DNA of 64,000 nt from assembly GCF_027451485.1 (NCBI RefSeq), contig NZ_DAIDJE010000020.1, positions 1 through 64,000 on the forward strand. The letters are read 5' to 3'. This document shows, piece by piece, positions 42,675 to 51,083 of this stretch (its first letter is position 1; every line of letters starts with the position of its first letter). Both the position numbers and the translations under genes were made by a program. The notes below the pieces were generated by a model. The model was not told the origin of the DNA. It saw only the letters and a program-made list of their open reading frames with translations, and did not search any database. This DNA comes from Bradyrhizobium sp. (GTDB taxonomy: Bacteria; Pseudomonadota; Alphaproteobacteria; Rhizobiales; Xanthobacteraceae).

Positions 42675-44066
42675 ATGATCTCATCCCGGGGATTGCCCGC
42701 TTTCCTGCTCGCCGGCCTGCTCGCCGGAATTGTCATCTTCGCCACTGGCCTGCGGGCGGAGACAACGGCCCCACCTTCGGCCCCCGCCACATTTACGCTC
42801 GGCAACGGGCTCCAGGTCGTGGTGATTCCGGATCACCGCACACCGGTCGTCACGCAGATGATCTGGTACAAGGTCGGCTCCGCCGACGAGACCCCGGGCA
42901 AGTCGGGCCTCGCACACTTTCTCGAACACCTGATGTTCAAGGGAACGGCCAAGCATCCGGCAGGTGAATTTTCCGACACCGTTCAGCGGATCGGCGGCTA
43001 TGAGAATGCCTTCACCTCCGCCGACTATACCGGCTATTTCCAGCGCGTGCCGCGCGAACAGCTCGGCAAGATGATGGAGTTCGAGGCCGATCGCATGACG
43101 GGGCTCGTCCTGAAGGACGAAAACGTCCTGCCCGAGCGCGACGTCGTGCTTGAGGAATTCAACATGCGGGTGGCCAATAATCCCGAAGCGCGGCTCAATG
43201 AGCAGATCATGGCCGCGCTTTACCTCAACCATCCCTATGGCCGGCCCGTAATTGGCTGGCACCAGGAGATCGAGAAACTCAATCGTGAAGACGCGCTCGC
43301 CTTCTATAAGCGTTTCTACGCACCCAACAACGCCATTCTCGTCATCGCCGGCGATGTCGATGCGGCTGAGGTTCGCCCGATGGCGGAGCGAACGTTCGGC
43401 GTGATCGCCCCGCAGCCCGCGATACCGGCCCGACGCATTCGTCCGCAAGAGCCCGAGCCGGCCGGTCCGCGGACGGTGACGCTGGCGGATCCCCGCGTCG
43501 AACAGCCCGGTCTGCGGCGATACTATCTGGTGCCGTCCGCTACCACGGCGGCAGCGGGCGAGAGCGCCGCGCTTGACGTGCTGGCGCAACTGATGGGCGG
43601 CGGCAGCAACTCCTATCTCAACCGCCGGCTGGTCGTCGACCGGCCGCTGGCCGTAAGCGCCTCCGCTGCCTATCAAGGCACCTCGCTGGACGCGACGCAG
43701 TTCGCGATTTCGGCCTCGCCGCGGCAAGGCGTGACGTTCGCGCAAATCGAGCAGGCGATCGACGATGTAATTGCGGATATCGCGGAGAACGGCGTGCGTT
43801 CCGAAGACCTCGAACGCGTCAAGACGCAGCTCATCGCCGAAACCGTCTACGCCCAGGACAACCAGGCGACGCTTGCCCGCTGGTACGGCGGAGCGTTGGC
43901 CACCGGTCTTAGCATCGAGGACGTCAGGAAATGGCCGGAGCGCATTCGCGCTGTGACCGGCGATCAGGTCCGCGAGGCCGTGCAGAAGTGGCTCGACAAG
44001 AAGCGTTCGGTGACCGGGTATATCGTCAAGGATGAAACGCCCAAGCACATGGAGAAGCGGTCGTGA
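42675..44066 (+). CDS. M16-family zinc peptidase (catalytic member)
   Basis: A 463-residue exported peptidase of the pitrilysin family. The N-terminus is a signal peptide or anchor (GLPAFLLAGLLAGIVIFATGLRA). The inverted zinc motif HFLEHLMFKG (HxxEH, about 81-85) is intact, with the distal Glu in the ENVLPERDVVLEEFNMR helix (Glu about 157-160), and GRPVIGWHQEIEKL is the common following block. It probably degrades peptides in the periplasm with the partner encoded next, whose GTG overlaps this stop by 4 bp. The start at ATG 42675 is preferred, since the earlier in-frame codons are Arg-rich. Confidence 0.92.
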   Translation: MISSRGLPAFLLAGLLAGIVIFATGLRAETTAPPSAPATFTLGNGLQVVVIPDHRTPVVTQMIWYKVGSADETPGKSGLAHFLEHLMFKGTAKHPAGEFSDTVQRIGGYENAFTSADYTGYFQRVPREQLGKMMEFEADRMTGLVLKDENVLPERDVVLEEFNMRVANNPEARLNEQIMAALYLNHPYGRPVIGWHQEIEKLNREDALAFYKRFYAPNNAILVIAGDVDAAEVRPMAERTFGVIAPQPAIPARRIRPQEPEPAGPRTVTLADPRVEQPGLRRYYLVPSATTAAAGESAALDVLAQLMGGGSNSYLNRRLVVDRPLAVSASAAYQGTSLDATQFAISASPRQGVTFAQIEQAIDDVIADIAENGVRSEDLERVKTQLIAETVYAQDNQATLARWYGGALATGLSIEDVRKWPERIRAVTGDQVREAVQKWLDKKRSVTGYIVKDETPKHMEKRS

Positions 44067-45505
44067 CCTTCCTCAAGATTGCCGCGGCGCGCTCGCTGCT
44101 GGTGCCCACTTTCCGAACTTCGTGCGTCGTCGCAGCCCCCACGTTCAAGATATTCGGAAAGTCATGGAGGCTAGGTCTATCCCTGGCGATCATGGCGATG
44201 ATCCTGCCGGTGCCGTCTCAGGCCGCTGCCAGAATCCAGCACCTGATTACGCCGGGCGGCATCGAGGCCTGGTTCGTCCAGGACGCCACTGTGCCGCTGG
44301 TGGCCATGGAATTCGCCATGTATGGCGGCGCCGCGCAGGATCCGGAGGGCAAGCCCGGCGTCGGCAACATGGTCGCCGACCTCATCGACGAGGGCTCGGG
44401 CGATCTGGATTCCAGGGCTTTCCACGAACATCTCGACCGGCGCGCGATTGAACTGGCCTTCAGCGTTTCGCGGGACTATTTCCGCGGTTCCTTGCGCATG
44501 CTCAAGGACAACAAGGATGAAGCTTTCGAGCTGTTGCGAACCTCGCTGACCTCGCCGCATTTCGACAGCGCGGACGTCGAGCGCATCCGCACCCAGCTTT
44601 TGTCCGGCCTGAGACGTGAGACGACCAGCCCAGGGTCGCTTGCCAGCCGCAGGTTCCTCGAAGTCGCCTACGGCGATCACCCCTATGGGCGCCCGACCGG
44701 CGGCACGCTGGAAAGCGTTCCCACAATCACGATCGCCGACATGAGGGATTATGTCGCTCGCGTATTGACGAGGGAGCACTTGAAAATCGCCGTGGTCGGC
44801 GACATCGATGCGGCTTCGCTGGAAAAGCTGCTGGACCGGACGTTCGGCGGACTGCCGACCAAATCGAGACTGACGCCGGTGTCCGAGATCGAGGCCCGCA
44901 GGCCGCCGCGGCACGAATTCATCGCGCTCGACGTGCCGCAAACCATCGTCACCTTTGGAGGACCCGGCGTCAAGCGCAACGATCCGGATTTCATGGCTGC
45001 CTTTGTCGTCAATCATATCCTGGGCGGTGGATCGGGGTCGCGTCTTTATCGCGACGTTCGTGAGAAGCGCGGCCTTGCCTACTCGGTTTCCGATTCGCTG
45101 GCATGGATGGATCATTCGGCTCTGTTCATCGGTTCGACAGGAACGCGGGCCGACCGCGCCGGCGAAACGGTCGAAGCCATCAGCCAGGACATCCACCGGA
45201 TCGCGGAGGATGGCCCGACTGCGCAGGAGCTCGACGAGGCAAAGTCCTACCTCAAGGGCTCGCGGCTGCTGGCGCTCGATACGTCGTCGAAACTCGCCGG
45301 CGCGTTGCTGCAATACCAGGTCGATCACCTTTCGATCGACTACCTGGAGCGCCGCAACGCAATGGTCGATGCGGTCACGATCGACCAGGCAAAGCGGGCT
45401 GCGCACAGGCTGTGGGATGACGGCCTGTTGACCGTCGTCGTCGGCCGCGCACCGCTCACCGCCGCCGCCCAGCCGGTATCGGCGATACCCCTGAAGGCGA
45501 ATTAA
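44063..45505 (+). CDS. M16-family non-catalytic partner
   Basis: A 480-residue partner of the upstream peptidase. The M16 fold is clear (EAWFVQDATVPLVAMEFAMYGG, GGTLESVPTITIADMRDYVARVLTREHL, then GGGSGSRLYRDVREKRGLAYSVSD, about 323-346, with the substrate-binding Arg/Tyr). Where the active member has HxxEH this one reads VGNMVADLIDEG, so it cannot bind zinc and should act like the beta subunit of a processing-protease heterodimer. Residues 14-35 come from an in-frame palindromic repeat, placed between the GTG start and the hydrophobic signal (SLAIMAMILPVPSQAAA). Confidence 0.9.
   Translation: MTFLKIAAARSLLVPTFRTSCVVAAPTFKIFGKSWRLGLSLAIMAMILPVPSQAAARIQHLITPGGIEAWFVQDATVPLVAMEFAMYGGAAQDPEGKPGVGNMVADLIDEGSGDLDSRAFHEHLDRRAIELAFSVSRDYFRGSLRMLKDNKDEAFELLRTSLTSPHFDSADVERIRTQLLSGLRRETTSPGSLASRRFLEVAYGDHPYGRPTGGTLESVPTITIADMRDYVARVLTREHLKIAVVGDIDAASLEKLLDRTFGGLPTKSRLTPVSEIEARRPPRHEFIALDVPQTIVTFGGPGVKRNDPDFMAAFVVNHILGGGSGSRLYRDVREKRGLAYSVSDSLAWMDHSALFIGSTGTRADRAGETVEAISQDIHRIAEDGPTAQELDEAKSYLKGSRLLALDTSSKLAGALLQYQVDHLSIDYLERRNAMVDAVTIDQAKRAAHRLWDDGLLTVVVGRAPLTAAAQPVSAIPLKAN
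44102..44167. repeat. Single-hairpin variant C element inside a coding sequence
   Basis: Arms GTGCCCACTTTCCGAA (44102-44117) and TTCGGAAAGTCATGG (44153-44167) pair across a 35-base loop. The first arm equals the reverse complement of 42395-42410, part of the variant C repeat, over 16 bases and 22 of 23 overall. The hairpin keeps the reading frame of the second M16 gene open, and the 66 bases encode residues 14-35. Confidence 0.82.
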
Positions 45506-45585
45506 GCTTTCGGCGGTCAAGCCAGGCGGGCAGAAAGCCGTTATTCTCGGCAGGTTCGATTCCAAGGACGGAATCGCTCCCTGGC

Positions 45586-45741
45586 GGGGTGGATTTGACA
45601 TTCGCTACCTGTCGCCGGGAATCCATAATGCGAATGTCAAATCCAAAACTCCCCTCGCAATATTGCAAGTGGTCAATGGAGTCTGGCATTTGTAAGGATG
45701 CCAGCCGAACCGGGATGCACATGTTACAATCGCGACCATTG
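45586..45741. repeat. Twin-hairpin interspersed repeat, variant A, copy 3
   Basis: Lies between the M16 pair and arfB. Hairpin 1 is intact: GGATTTGACATTCGCT (45591-45606) with GCGAATGTCAAATCC (45630-45644), and outer GGGG/CCCC. Hairpin 2 is decayed: AAGTGGTC...GGAGTCTGGCATTTG (45678-45692) with ACATGTTACAATCGC (45720-45734) and GACCATT. It ends 13 bp before the arfB start codon, so it forms part of the arfB 5' untranslated region. Confidence 0.85.
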
Positions 45742-45754
45742 GTTCGGTGACGTC

Positions 45755-46174
45755 ATGCTACGGATTGGCCGCGATCTCTGGGTCGACGAAAACGATCTTG
45801 ATATTTCCTTTGTTCGTGCCTCCGGGCCGGGCGGACAAAACGTCAACAAACTCTCGACGGCCGCACAGCTGCGCTACGATACCCGCCGGCTTGCGTTGCC
45901 GGCCGATGCGGCCTCGCGCCTGGAGAGGCTTGCAGGGCAGCGCATGACCAAGGACGGCGTGATCGTCATTCACGCTCAGCGCTTTCGCACCCAGGAGCGC
46001 AATCGAAGCGACGCCATCGAGCGCCTGATCGAGCTGTTGCGCGAGGCGATGGCACGGCCGGCGCCGCGGCGCGCCACCCGCCCGACGCTTGCCTCGAAGC
46101 AACGCCGGCTTCAGGGCAAAAAGCGCCGCAGCGACGTCAAGGCACGGCGAGGCTCGAGGGGCTTCGACGATTAA
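45755..46174 (+). CDS. arfB: Alternative ribosome-rescue factor ArfB (YaeJ-like)
   Basis: A 139-residue peptidyl-tRNA hydrolase that frees ribosomes stalled without a stop codon. The catalytic GGQ lies in VRASGPGGQNVNKLSTAA (about 21-38); the globular part ends near HAQRFRTQERNRSDAIERL, and the tail (about 105-139) is strongly basic (KQRRLQGKKRRSDVKARRG), the feature that enters the empty mRNA channel and separates ArfB from RF1/RF2. The ATG at 45755 matches the usual MLRI...start; a twin-hairpin repeat immediately precedes it. Confidence 0.92.
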   Translation: MLRIGRDLWVDENDLDISFVRASGPGGQNVNKLSTAAQLRYDTRRLALPADAASRLERLAGQRMTKDGVIVIHAQRFRTQERNRSDAIERLIELLREAMARPAPRRATRPTLASKQRRLQGKKRRSDVKARRGSRGFDD

Positions 46175-46360
46175 ATCGCGATAGCCTTTAGACGAACCAC
46201 CATCGCGCTTGAGCTTATTGTCTGCTCACGATCTTTTCGGAAAGTCGCTACACACTTCTCCCGATCATGCGTTGAAGCAAACGGGGGACTTCTTCGCCGC
46301 CACCCTCCCCGCCCGCCGAAAAAGCCCCTAAATTGGCTGACCATCCCAGAGTTGAGCCGA

Positions 46361-48175
46361 ATGCCCGTCCGTCAGTTGCCCGAACAGGTCGTCAACCGCA
46401 TCGCCGCCGGCGAGGTGGTCGAGCGGCCGGCGAGCGTGGTCAAGGAACTGGTCGAGAACGCCATTGATGCGGGTGCGAGCCGGATCGACATTTTCACCGA
46501 CGGCGGGGGCCGGCGAAAGATTGCGGTCACCGACGACGGCGGCGGCATGACCCGGACCGATCTCGCTCTGGCGGTGGAGCGTCATGCCACATCCAAGCTC
46601 GACGACGAGGATTTGCTGCGCATCCGCACGCTGGGGTTTCGCGGCGAGGCATTGCCCTCGATCGGCGCGGTGGCCAAGCTCGCCATCGCCACCCGCCACG
46701 CCAGCGAGCCCCATGCCTGGTCGCTCGCGGTGGAAGCCGGCGTGAAATCAGCGGTCGCACCCGCCGCTTTGTCGCAAGGCACCCGTGTCGAGGTCAGCGA
46801 TCTTTTCTATGCAACGCCGGCGCGGCTGAAATTCCTCAAGACCGACCGCACCGAGGCTGAAGCGATCCGCGAAGTCGTCAGGCGCCTTGCGATGGCGCGA
46901 CCTGATATCGCCTTTTCGCTCGCCGGAGAAGAACGCAGCCCCGTCACCTGGGCCGCCGCCTTGCCCGGCGCGCCCGGTCAGTTGACACGGCTCGGCGATA
47001 TTCTCGGCGCCGACTTTCGCAACCATGCCATCGATGTTGGCGCCGAGCGCGAGGGCGTCATCGTCGAGGGATTTGCCGCGAGCCCCTCGCTGACGCGAGC
47101 GAACGCGCTCGGCCAATATCTCTTCGTCAATGGAAGGCCGGTGCGCGACAAGTTGATTCTGGGCGCCGTGCGCGCAGCTTACGCAGACTATCTGCCGCGC
47201 GACCGTCACCCGGTCGTGGCGCTGTTCGTGACGGTCGATGCCCGCGAGGTCGATGCCAACGTGCATCCAGCCAAGACTGAAGTGCGCTTCCGCAACGCCG
47301 GCCTCGTGCGCGCCCTGATCGTGCATGCGCTCAAGGAAGGTCTTGCGCGCGAGGGCAAGCGAACGGCCGCCAACGGCGGCAGCAGCGCCATCGAGGCGCT
47401 TCGTCCCTCTTTTGCGCTGCCCAGAGCGGCCGAGTGGGACTGGCGCCGGTCGCCATCCTTTCCGGTTGGACCATCGCCGGCCCTTCAAACGGCCGCTGCC
47501 ATTGCGCTGGCTGAACCAGGTCAGGCGGCCTTCGATGTCGGCGGCCCCACGGCGGATGTGGGATTTCAGGATCAGCCTTCGTCCGATCTGCTGGATCGCC
47601 CGCTCGGCGCGGCGCGGACGCAGATCCACGAAACCTATATCGTCTCGCAGACCCGCGACGGCCTGGTTGTCGTCGACCAGCATGCCGCGCATGAGCGCAT
47701 CGTTTATGAGAAACTGAAGGCCTCGCTCGCCAAAAATGGCGTGCAGCGGCAGATCTTGTTGATCCCCGAAATCGTGGAAATGGACGAGGCCACGGTCGAG
47801 CGCCTGCTCGAACGCAGCGAAGAGCTGGCGTCCTTCGGGCTTGCGATCGAATCCTTCGGCCCCGGCGCGGTCGCGGTGCGCGAGACGCCATCGCTGCTCG
47901 GCAAGCCCAATGCCGGTGGATTGCTGCGCGATCTCGCCGAACACATGGCTGAATGGGACGAAGCGCTGCCGCTCGAGCGGCGCCTGATGCATGTGGCCGC
48001 CACCATGGCGTGCCACGGCTCGGTTCGCGCAGGCCGCCGCCTCAAGCCGGAAGAGATGAACGCGCTCCTGCGCGAGATGGAAGACACGCCCAACTCCGGC
48101 CAATGCAACCACGGGCGGCCGACCTATGTGGAGTTGAAGCTTACCGACATCGAGAAGCTCTTCGGCCGGCGGTAG
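46361..48175 (+). CDS. mutL: DNA mismatch repair protein MutL
   Basis: A 604-residue GHKL ATPase linking MutS to downstream repair. The N-terminal ATPase has IAAGEVVERPASVVKELVENAIDAGA (about 14-39), DDGGGM and FRGEALPSIGAVA (about 92-104), and RPVRDKLILGAV follows in the transducer domain. After a variable linker (about 340-410) the dimerisation/endonuclease part contains DQHAAHERIVYE (about 434-445), the full DQHA-x2-E-x4-E metal motif, plus ACHGSVRAG and CNHGRPTYVEL near the end. So this MutL should nick DNA itself, as expected in organisms without MutH. Confidence 0.96.
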   Translation: MPVRQLPEQVVNRIAAGEVVERPASVVKELVENAIDAGASRIDIFTDGGGRRKIAVTDDGGGMTRTDLALAVERHATSKLDDEDLLRIRTLGFRGEALPSIGAVAKLAIATRHASEPHAWSLAVEAGVKSAVAPAALSQGTRVEVSDLFYATPARLKFLKTDRTEAEAIREVVRRLAMARPDIAFSLAGEERSPVTWAAALPGAPGQLTRLGDILGADFRNHAIDVGAEREGVIVEGFAASPSLTRANALGQYLFVNGRPVRDKLILGAVRAAYADYLPRDRHPVVALFVTVDAREVDANVHPAKTEVRFRNAGLVRALIVHALKEGLAREGKRTAANGGSSAIEALRPSFALPRAAEWDWRRSPSFPVGPSPALQTAAAIALAEPGQAAFDVGGPTADVGFQDQPSSDLLDRPLGAARTQIHETYIVSQTRDGLVVVDQHAAHERIVYEKLKASLAKNGVQRQILLIPEIVEMDEATVERLLERSEELASFGLAIESFGPGAVAVRETPSLLGKPNAGGLLRDLAEHMAEWDEALPLERRLMHVAATMACHGSVRAGRRLKPEEMNALLREMEDTPNSGQCNHGRPTYVELKLTDIEKLFGRR

Positions 48176-48292
48176 TCGTCCATGCACAAAACCATGCGTC
48201 AGCACCCGCGAAGGCGGTGATCCGGCAGGATTCAGCGCTTGCGCTGAGGAACTGGCGTACTGGATCGCCCGGTCAAGCCCGGCGACGCCACC

Positions 48293-48847
48293 TTACGCGG
48301 TCCGTAAAAACACGAACTCGGTGTCGTCGTAAACACGCCGCTCCAACTCCGAAAAACCTTCCCCCGCCTTGAAGCCGGCGGCCTTCGCCTCCTCAACCAC
48401 AAGCAGAGCATCTGGTGTCAGCCAGCCGCCGTCGCGCAAGGAGGCAAGTGCCTTCTCCGCAAGCCCCTTGCCATAGGGCGGGTCGAGAAACACCAGCGAG
48501 AACGGCTCAACGGGATGTGCGGGCCCGAGGTTCGTGGCATCGCGGCGGTAGACCTTCGTGACGCCGCCGAGGCCAAGTGCCTCGACATTGTCGCGCATCA
48601 GGGCGCGCGCCTCCGCACCGTTGTCGATGAACAGCGCGAACTTCGCCCCGCGCGAGACTGCCTCGATGCCGAGCGCGCCGGTGCCGGCAAACAGGTCCAG
48701 CACGCGCGCCTCGGAGACCGGATCATCGTATGCGTGGGCCAGGATATTGAAGAGCGACTCGCGCAACCGATCCGCCGTGGGACGAATCTCGCGCGAGGAA
48801 GGCGAAGCGAGATTGCGGCCCTTCAGCCTGCCGCCGACGACGCGCAT
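48293..48847 (-). CDS. rsmD: 16S rRNA (guanine-966-N2)-methyltransferase
   Basis: A 184-residue methyltransferase acting on G966 of 16S rRNA in the 30S subunit. It opens MRVVGGRLKGRNLASPSSREIRPTADRLRESLFNIL, the RsmD hallmark, and has the SAM motif VLDLFAGTGALGIEAVSRGAK (about 47-67) and the catalytic LVFLDPPYGKGLAEKAL (about 117-133, DPPY). In relatives it is next to the rluB-type pseudouridine synthase, as here (same strand, 173 bp apart, separated by a repeat). Confidence 0.95.
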   Translation of the reverse strand: MRVVGGRLKGRNLASPSSREIRPTADRLRESLFNILAHAYDDPVSEARVLDLFAGTGALGIEAVSRGAKFALFIDNGAEARALMRDNVEALGLGGVTKVYRRDATNLGPAHPVEPFSLVFLDPPYGKGLAEKALASLRDGGWLTPDALLVVEEAKAAGFKAGEGFSELERRVYDDTEFVFLRTA

Positions 48848-48851
48848 TAGT

Positions 48852-48995
48852 GACCCTCGTCATGCCCGGCGATGGCAGTCTGCCTTGCGCAGACTGCGTG
48901 AACCCGCCTGCACTGCCGGGCATCCATGTCTTCAAGATATCGCCGCAGAACAGGCGTGGATGGCCGGGGCAAGCCCGACCATGACGGCGCGTTGG
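48852..48995. repeat. Composite intergenic repeat of CATGGCCGGGC/GGCATGACG type
   Basis: The gap between rluB and rsmD is nearly filled by nested inverted repeats: TCATGCCCGGC...GCCGGGCATCCATG on the left, CAGTCTGC...GCAGACTG inside it, and GGCGTGGATGGCCGGGGCAA with GACCATGACGGCG on the right. It shares these words with the block at 15935-16048. Confidence 0.65.
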
Positions 48996-49020
48996 AAGGA
49001 GTGCTTCCAAAAACCATAGC

Positions 49021-50955
49021 TTATTCGTCCCGCGGCTTGAGGTCGCGCTTGCCGTGATAGCCGCGCTTGGGGCGGCGCGGCGGACCGTAGCCATTGGCTT
49101 CTTCCTCATTGCGCGCCCGTGCCTCCGCGCTCCCGGTACGACGCACCAGCACGCGGCGTCCCTTGCTGTCGGCAATCAGCGCGCTCTTGCCGGCCGGCTT
49201 GAACGGCTTCTTGCCGCGCGGCGCTTCGCCATCTTCATTTGGTATCGGCGCCTCTCCATGGCGCGGGAGATCAAAATCCGCACCCGCCAGCCTTGCAACC
49301 TTTTCACCGAGTTGCTCGCGCAGCACCCGCGTTTTGACCTCTTCAACAGCGCCTTCCGCCAATTCTGCAAGCTGGAAGGGGCCGTAGGAGATGCGGATCA
49401 GCCGGTTCACCTCAAGCCCGAGATGCGCCATGACGTTGCGCACTTCGCGGTTCTTGCCTTCGCGGATCGCAAACACCAGCCAGACATTGGCGCCCTGATC
49501 GCGCTCAAGCGTCGCCTCGATCGGTCCGTATTTGACACCGTCGACCTCCACGCCGCCTTTGAGGGCATCGAGCTGGGCCTGCGTCACCTCGCCATGGGCG
49601 CGGACGCGGTAGCGCCGCAGCCAGCCCGTATCGGGCAGTTCGAGCGCACGGGCCAGACCACCGTCATTGGTGAGCAGCAAAAGCCCTTCCGTGTTGAAGT
49701 CGAGCCGACCGACGCTGATAAGCCGCGGCAGGCCTTCCGGCAGGTTATCGAACACCGTCGGCCTGCCTTCGGGGTCGGCGTGCGTCGTCATCAGCCCGCG
49801 GGGCTTGTGATAGAGGAAAAGCCGAGTGCGCTCGCGCGGCGGCAACTGTGTGCCGTCGACGGTGACCACGTCGCTTGCGGTGACGTCGAGGGCCGGCGAG
49901 TTGATGACGCGGCCATTCACGGCAACACGGCCCTGTGTCACCATCTCCTCGGCATCGCGGCGCGAGGCCAGACCGGCACGGGCCAGTACCTTGGCGATTC
50001 GTTCGCCGGATTTTTTCGGCTTCGGCTCCTCGCGCGGCGCGCGCTTGTCAAAATCGGGCTTACGGTCGCGGTATGCGCCGCGGCCGCCAAACGCCGGACG
50101 TTTGGCAAAGACCTTGCTGTCGTCCTCATTATCCCGGCGCGGGCGGTCGTCGCTGCGGCGAAACGACCGGCTCTCGCCGCGCGGATGCTCCTGCCAATCC
50201 AGGCGTCCCTCGGCGCGCGTGCGGCGCGGACGGTCGGAGCGATCGTCACCTTCGTGCTTGTCCCAGCGCGGCCGGCTGAATTTCGGCCGCGCACCCTGCT
50301 CGCGATCGTCTCGCGATCTCGCCTCGCGCTTTTGCCACGGCTTCATTTCGCTGCGGTCGCGGCCCTCGATATCGCGCGGGCGCCTTTCGCCGCGGGGCGC
50401 AAAATCCCGGCGCGGCTTGCGATCCTCGTCGCCTCGCGTGAACTTCCGTTCGTCGAAGGCGCGTTCGGCGCGATCGCGACGCGGTGGGCGATCGCTGCGG
50501 TCAAAGTCATTGCGTTCGCCCCGCGGCCTGAACGGCCGCTTGGCCCGATCTTCGCTACCGCGCCCCTCGCGATCAAACCGCGGCCGATCCGAAAACTCTC
50601 GGCGCGGACTGTCGCCATCGTCGCGGCGCGCGGGCCGATCCTTTCGCGCAAATTCCGCCCGCTCACCGCGCGGCCTGAACGAACGGTTGCCACGGTCATC
50701 GCCACCACGGCCGTCACGTTCGAAACGCGGACGATCCGAAAAACCGCGTCGCGGACGATCGCTATCCTCCTGCCGCAGAGGTGAACGATCGCCACGGCTG
50801 GCGAACGAGCGTTTGCCGCGATCCTCCCGATTGCTAAAGTCGCGCTTGCCGGACTTCTTCTCGCCACGGCCTCCCTCGGAGAAGCGGCCCTTGCCACCCG
50901 GCTTGCGGTCGCGCCGGCCGCGGGAATCGTTGTTTTTATCGCTATCGCGAGGCAT
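49021..50955 (-). CDS. Pseudouridine synthase (RluB/RsuA type) with long Arg-rich N-terminus
   Basis: A 644-residue rRNA pseudouridine synthase. Residues 1-315 are an Arg/Asp/Gly/Phe-rich, certainly disordered extension with near-repeats (FSDRPRFER at 72 and 121, RSFRPRGER or PFRPRGER at 91 and 140). The S4 RNA-binding domain starts around 318 (ERIAKVLARAGLASRRDAEEMV) and the catalytic domain holds SVGRLDFNTEGLLLLTNDG (Asp about 419) and GKNREVRNVMAHLGLEVNRLIRISYG. The C-terminus is again basic. It probably modifies U2605 of 23S rRNA (RluB) or a related site. The extension may bind RNA or form condensates. Confidence 0.9.
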   Translation of the reverse strand: MPRDSDKNNDSRGRRDRKPGGKGRFSEGGRGEKKSGKRDFSNREDRGKRSFASRGDRSPLRQEDSDRPRRGFSDRPRFERDGRGGDDRGNRSFRPRGERAEFARKDRPARRDDGDSPRREFSDRPRFDREGRGSEDRAKRPFRPRGERNDFDRSDRPPRRDRAERAFDERKFTRGDEDRKPRRDFAPRGERRPRDIEGRDRSEMKPWQKREARSRDDREQGARPKFSRPRWDKHEGDDRSDRPRRTRAEGRLDWQEHPRGESRSFRRSDDRPRRDNEDDSKVFAKRPAFGGRGAYRDRKPDFDKRAPREEPKPKKSGERIAKVLARAGLASRRDAEEMVTQGRVAVNGRVINSPALDVTASDVVTVDGTQLPPRERTRLFLYHKPRGLMTTHADPEGRPTVFDNLPEGLPRLISVGRLDFNTEGLLLLTNDGGLARALELPDTGWLRRYRVRAHGEVTQAQLDALKGGVEVDGVKYGPIEATLERDQGANVWLVFAIREGKNREVRNVMAHLGLEVNRLIRISYGPFQLAELAEGAVEEVKTRVLREQLGEKVARLAGADFDLPRHGEAPIPNEDGEAPRGKKPFKPAGKSALIADSKGRRVLVRRTGSAEARARNEEEANGYGPPRRPKRGYHGKRDLKPRDE

Positions 50956-51083
50956 GAAGTGGGCTCATTCTGGGGTTAAAAAGCAATCGAATTCATGCGC
51001 GCTCAGAAAGACCAAGGCGCATTTCTCACGCAAAACCGGTATCGACTTTTGCTGAAGGCGCATCTCTTAGCAGGTTTATTTCG

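Noticed and set aside
49054..51055. Long plus-strand frames opposite the pseudouridine synthase
   Set aside because: They arise from the Arg-rich repeats of the real gene read in antisense; no family resemblance.
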